Of a stretch of DNA of 5,375 nucleotides, positions 5,346 to 5,375 are shown in pieces. The position numbers were made by a program, and so were the translations under genes. The first letter of the stretch is position 1. Every line of letters starts with the position of its first letter. Origin of the DNA: an uncultured Acidimicrobiia bacterium (GTDB lineage: Bacteria; Actinomycetota; Acidimicrobiia; Spongiisociales; Spongiisociaceae). The notes below the pieces were generated by a model that searched no databases, was not told where the DNA came from, and worked only from the letters and a program-made list of their open reading frames with translations. The DNA is taken from positions 1 to 5,375 of the forward strand of contig CALCCX010000631.1 in assembly GCA_937900165.1 (NCBI GenBank), given 5' to 3'.

Positions 5346-5375
5346 AAAAAAAAAACAACAAGAAACAACAACAGA
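5346..5375. other. A-rich read-through tail after adapter (not genomic)
   Basis: Ten A in a row (5346-5355) followed by low-complexity CAACAAGAAACAACAACAGA. This composition is unlike the GC-rich window and directly follows the adapter. It fits base calls made after the sequenced molecule ended, so it has no biological meaning. Confidence 0.9.

Noticed and set aside
4892..5371. 159-codon minus-strand frame at the right end
   Set aside because: It starts inside the A-rich tail and adapter, giving the known artefact peptide MIRRPPRSTLFPYTTLF, and runs antisense to the lipoprotein gene.
1..5375. tRNA, rRNA, CRISPR array, insertion sequence or phage integration site
   Set aside because: I saw no T-loop GGTTCGA-type context with matching acceptor stem, no regularly spaced short repeats, and no transposase or integrase motif. 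The only tandem repeats are the SLH modules.

Overview
This looks like the end of an assembled contig from a GC-rich bacterium (roughly 60% GC by eye). The best guess at lineage is an actinobacterium of the Acidimicrobiia type. The main evidence is the S-layer-homology (SLH) repeats, which carry the actinobacterial-style VTRAQMA-F-RAL motif plus a Cys pair, together with GC-rich codon use and a VapC-type PIN toxin. This placement is inference; no rRNA or tRNA is present to confirm it.

Layout. (1) 1-419, plus strand: a VapC-like PIN-domain RNase cut by the left edge, with all four acidic active-site residues visible. (2) 420-575: a short convergent gap. (3) 576-2741, minus strand: a 721-residue exported protein with three SLH modules spaced exactly 58 residues apart and a large Cys-rich C-terminal part I cannot assign. 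(4) 2742-2930: leader of the SLH gene, plus a strong intrinsic terminator that ends the next gene. (5) 2931-3503, minus strand: a stand-alone HD-GYP domain, a probable cyclic-di-GMP phosphodiesterase. (6) 3504-3713: a 210-base gap holding several small hairpins, a strong ribosome binding site and a perfect actinobacterial DnaA-box match. (7) 3714-4364, minus strand: a 216-residue protein of unknown role with a PD-(D/E)XK nuclease-like arrangement of residues. (8) 4365-4489: a divergent intergenic region. (9) 4490-5287, plus strand: a lipoprotein cut at the right. (10) 5288-5375: not genomic. It is the reverse complement of the Illumina TruSeq universal adapter followed by an A-rich tail.

The genes do not form an obvious operon. 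The three minus-strand genes are separated by about 190-210 bases, and at least one terminator lies between them. A loose theme is the cell surface (SLH protein, lipoprotein) next to a c-di-GMP turnover enzyme, but a functional link is inference from proximity only. I do not see convincing evidence of a new multi-gene system. The items most worth follow-up are the structured leader before the HD-GYP gene, the unassigned C-terminal part of the SLH protein, and the PD-(D/E)XK-like protein. The adapter contamination should be trimmed before anything at the right end is interpreted.
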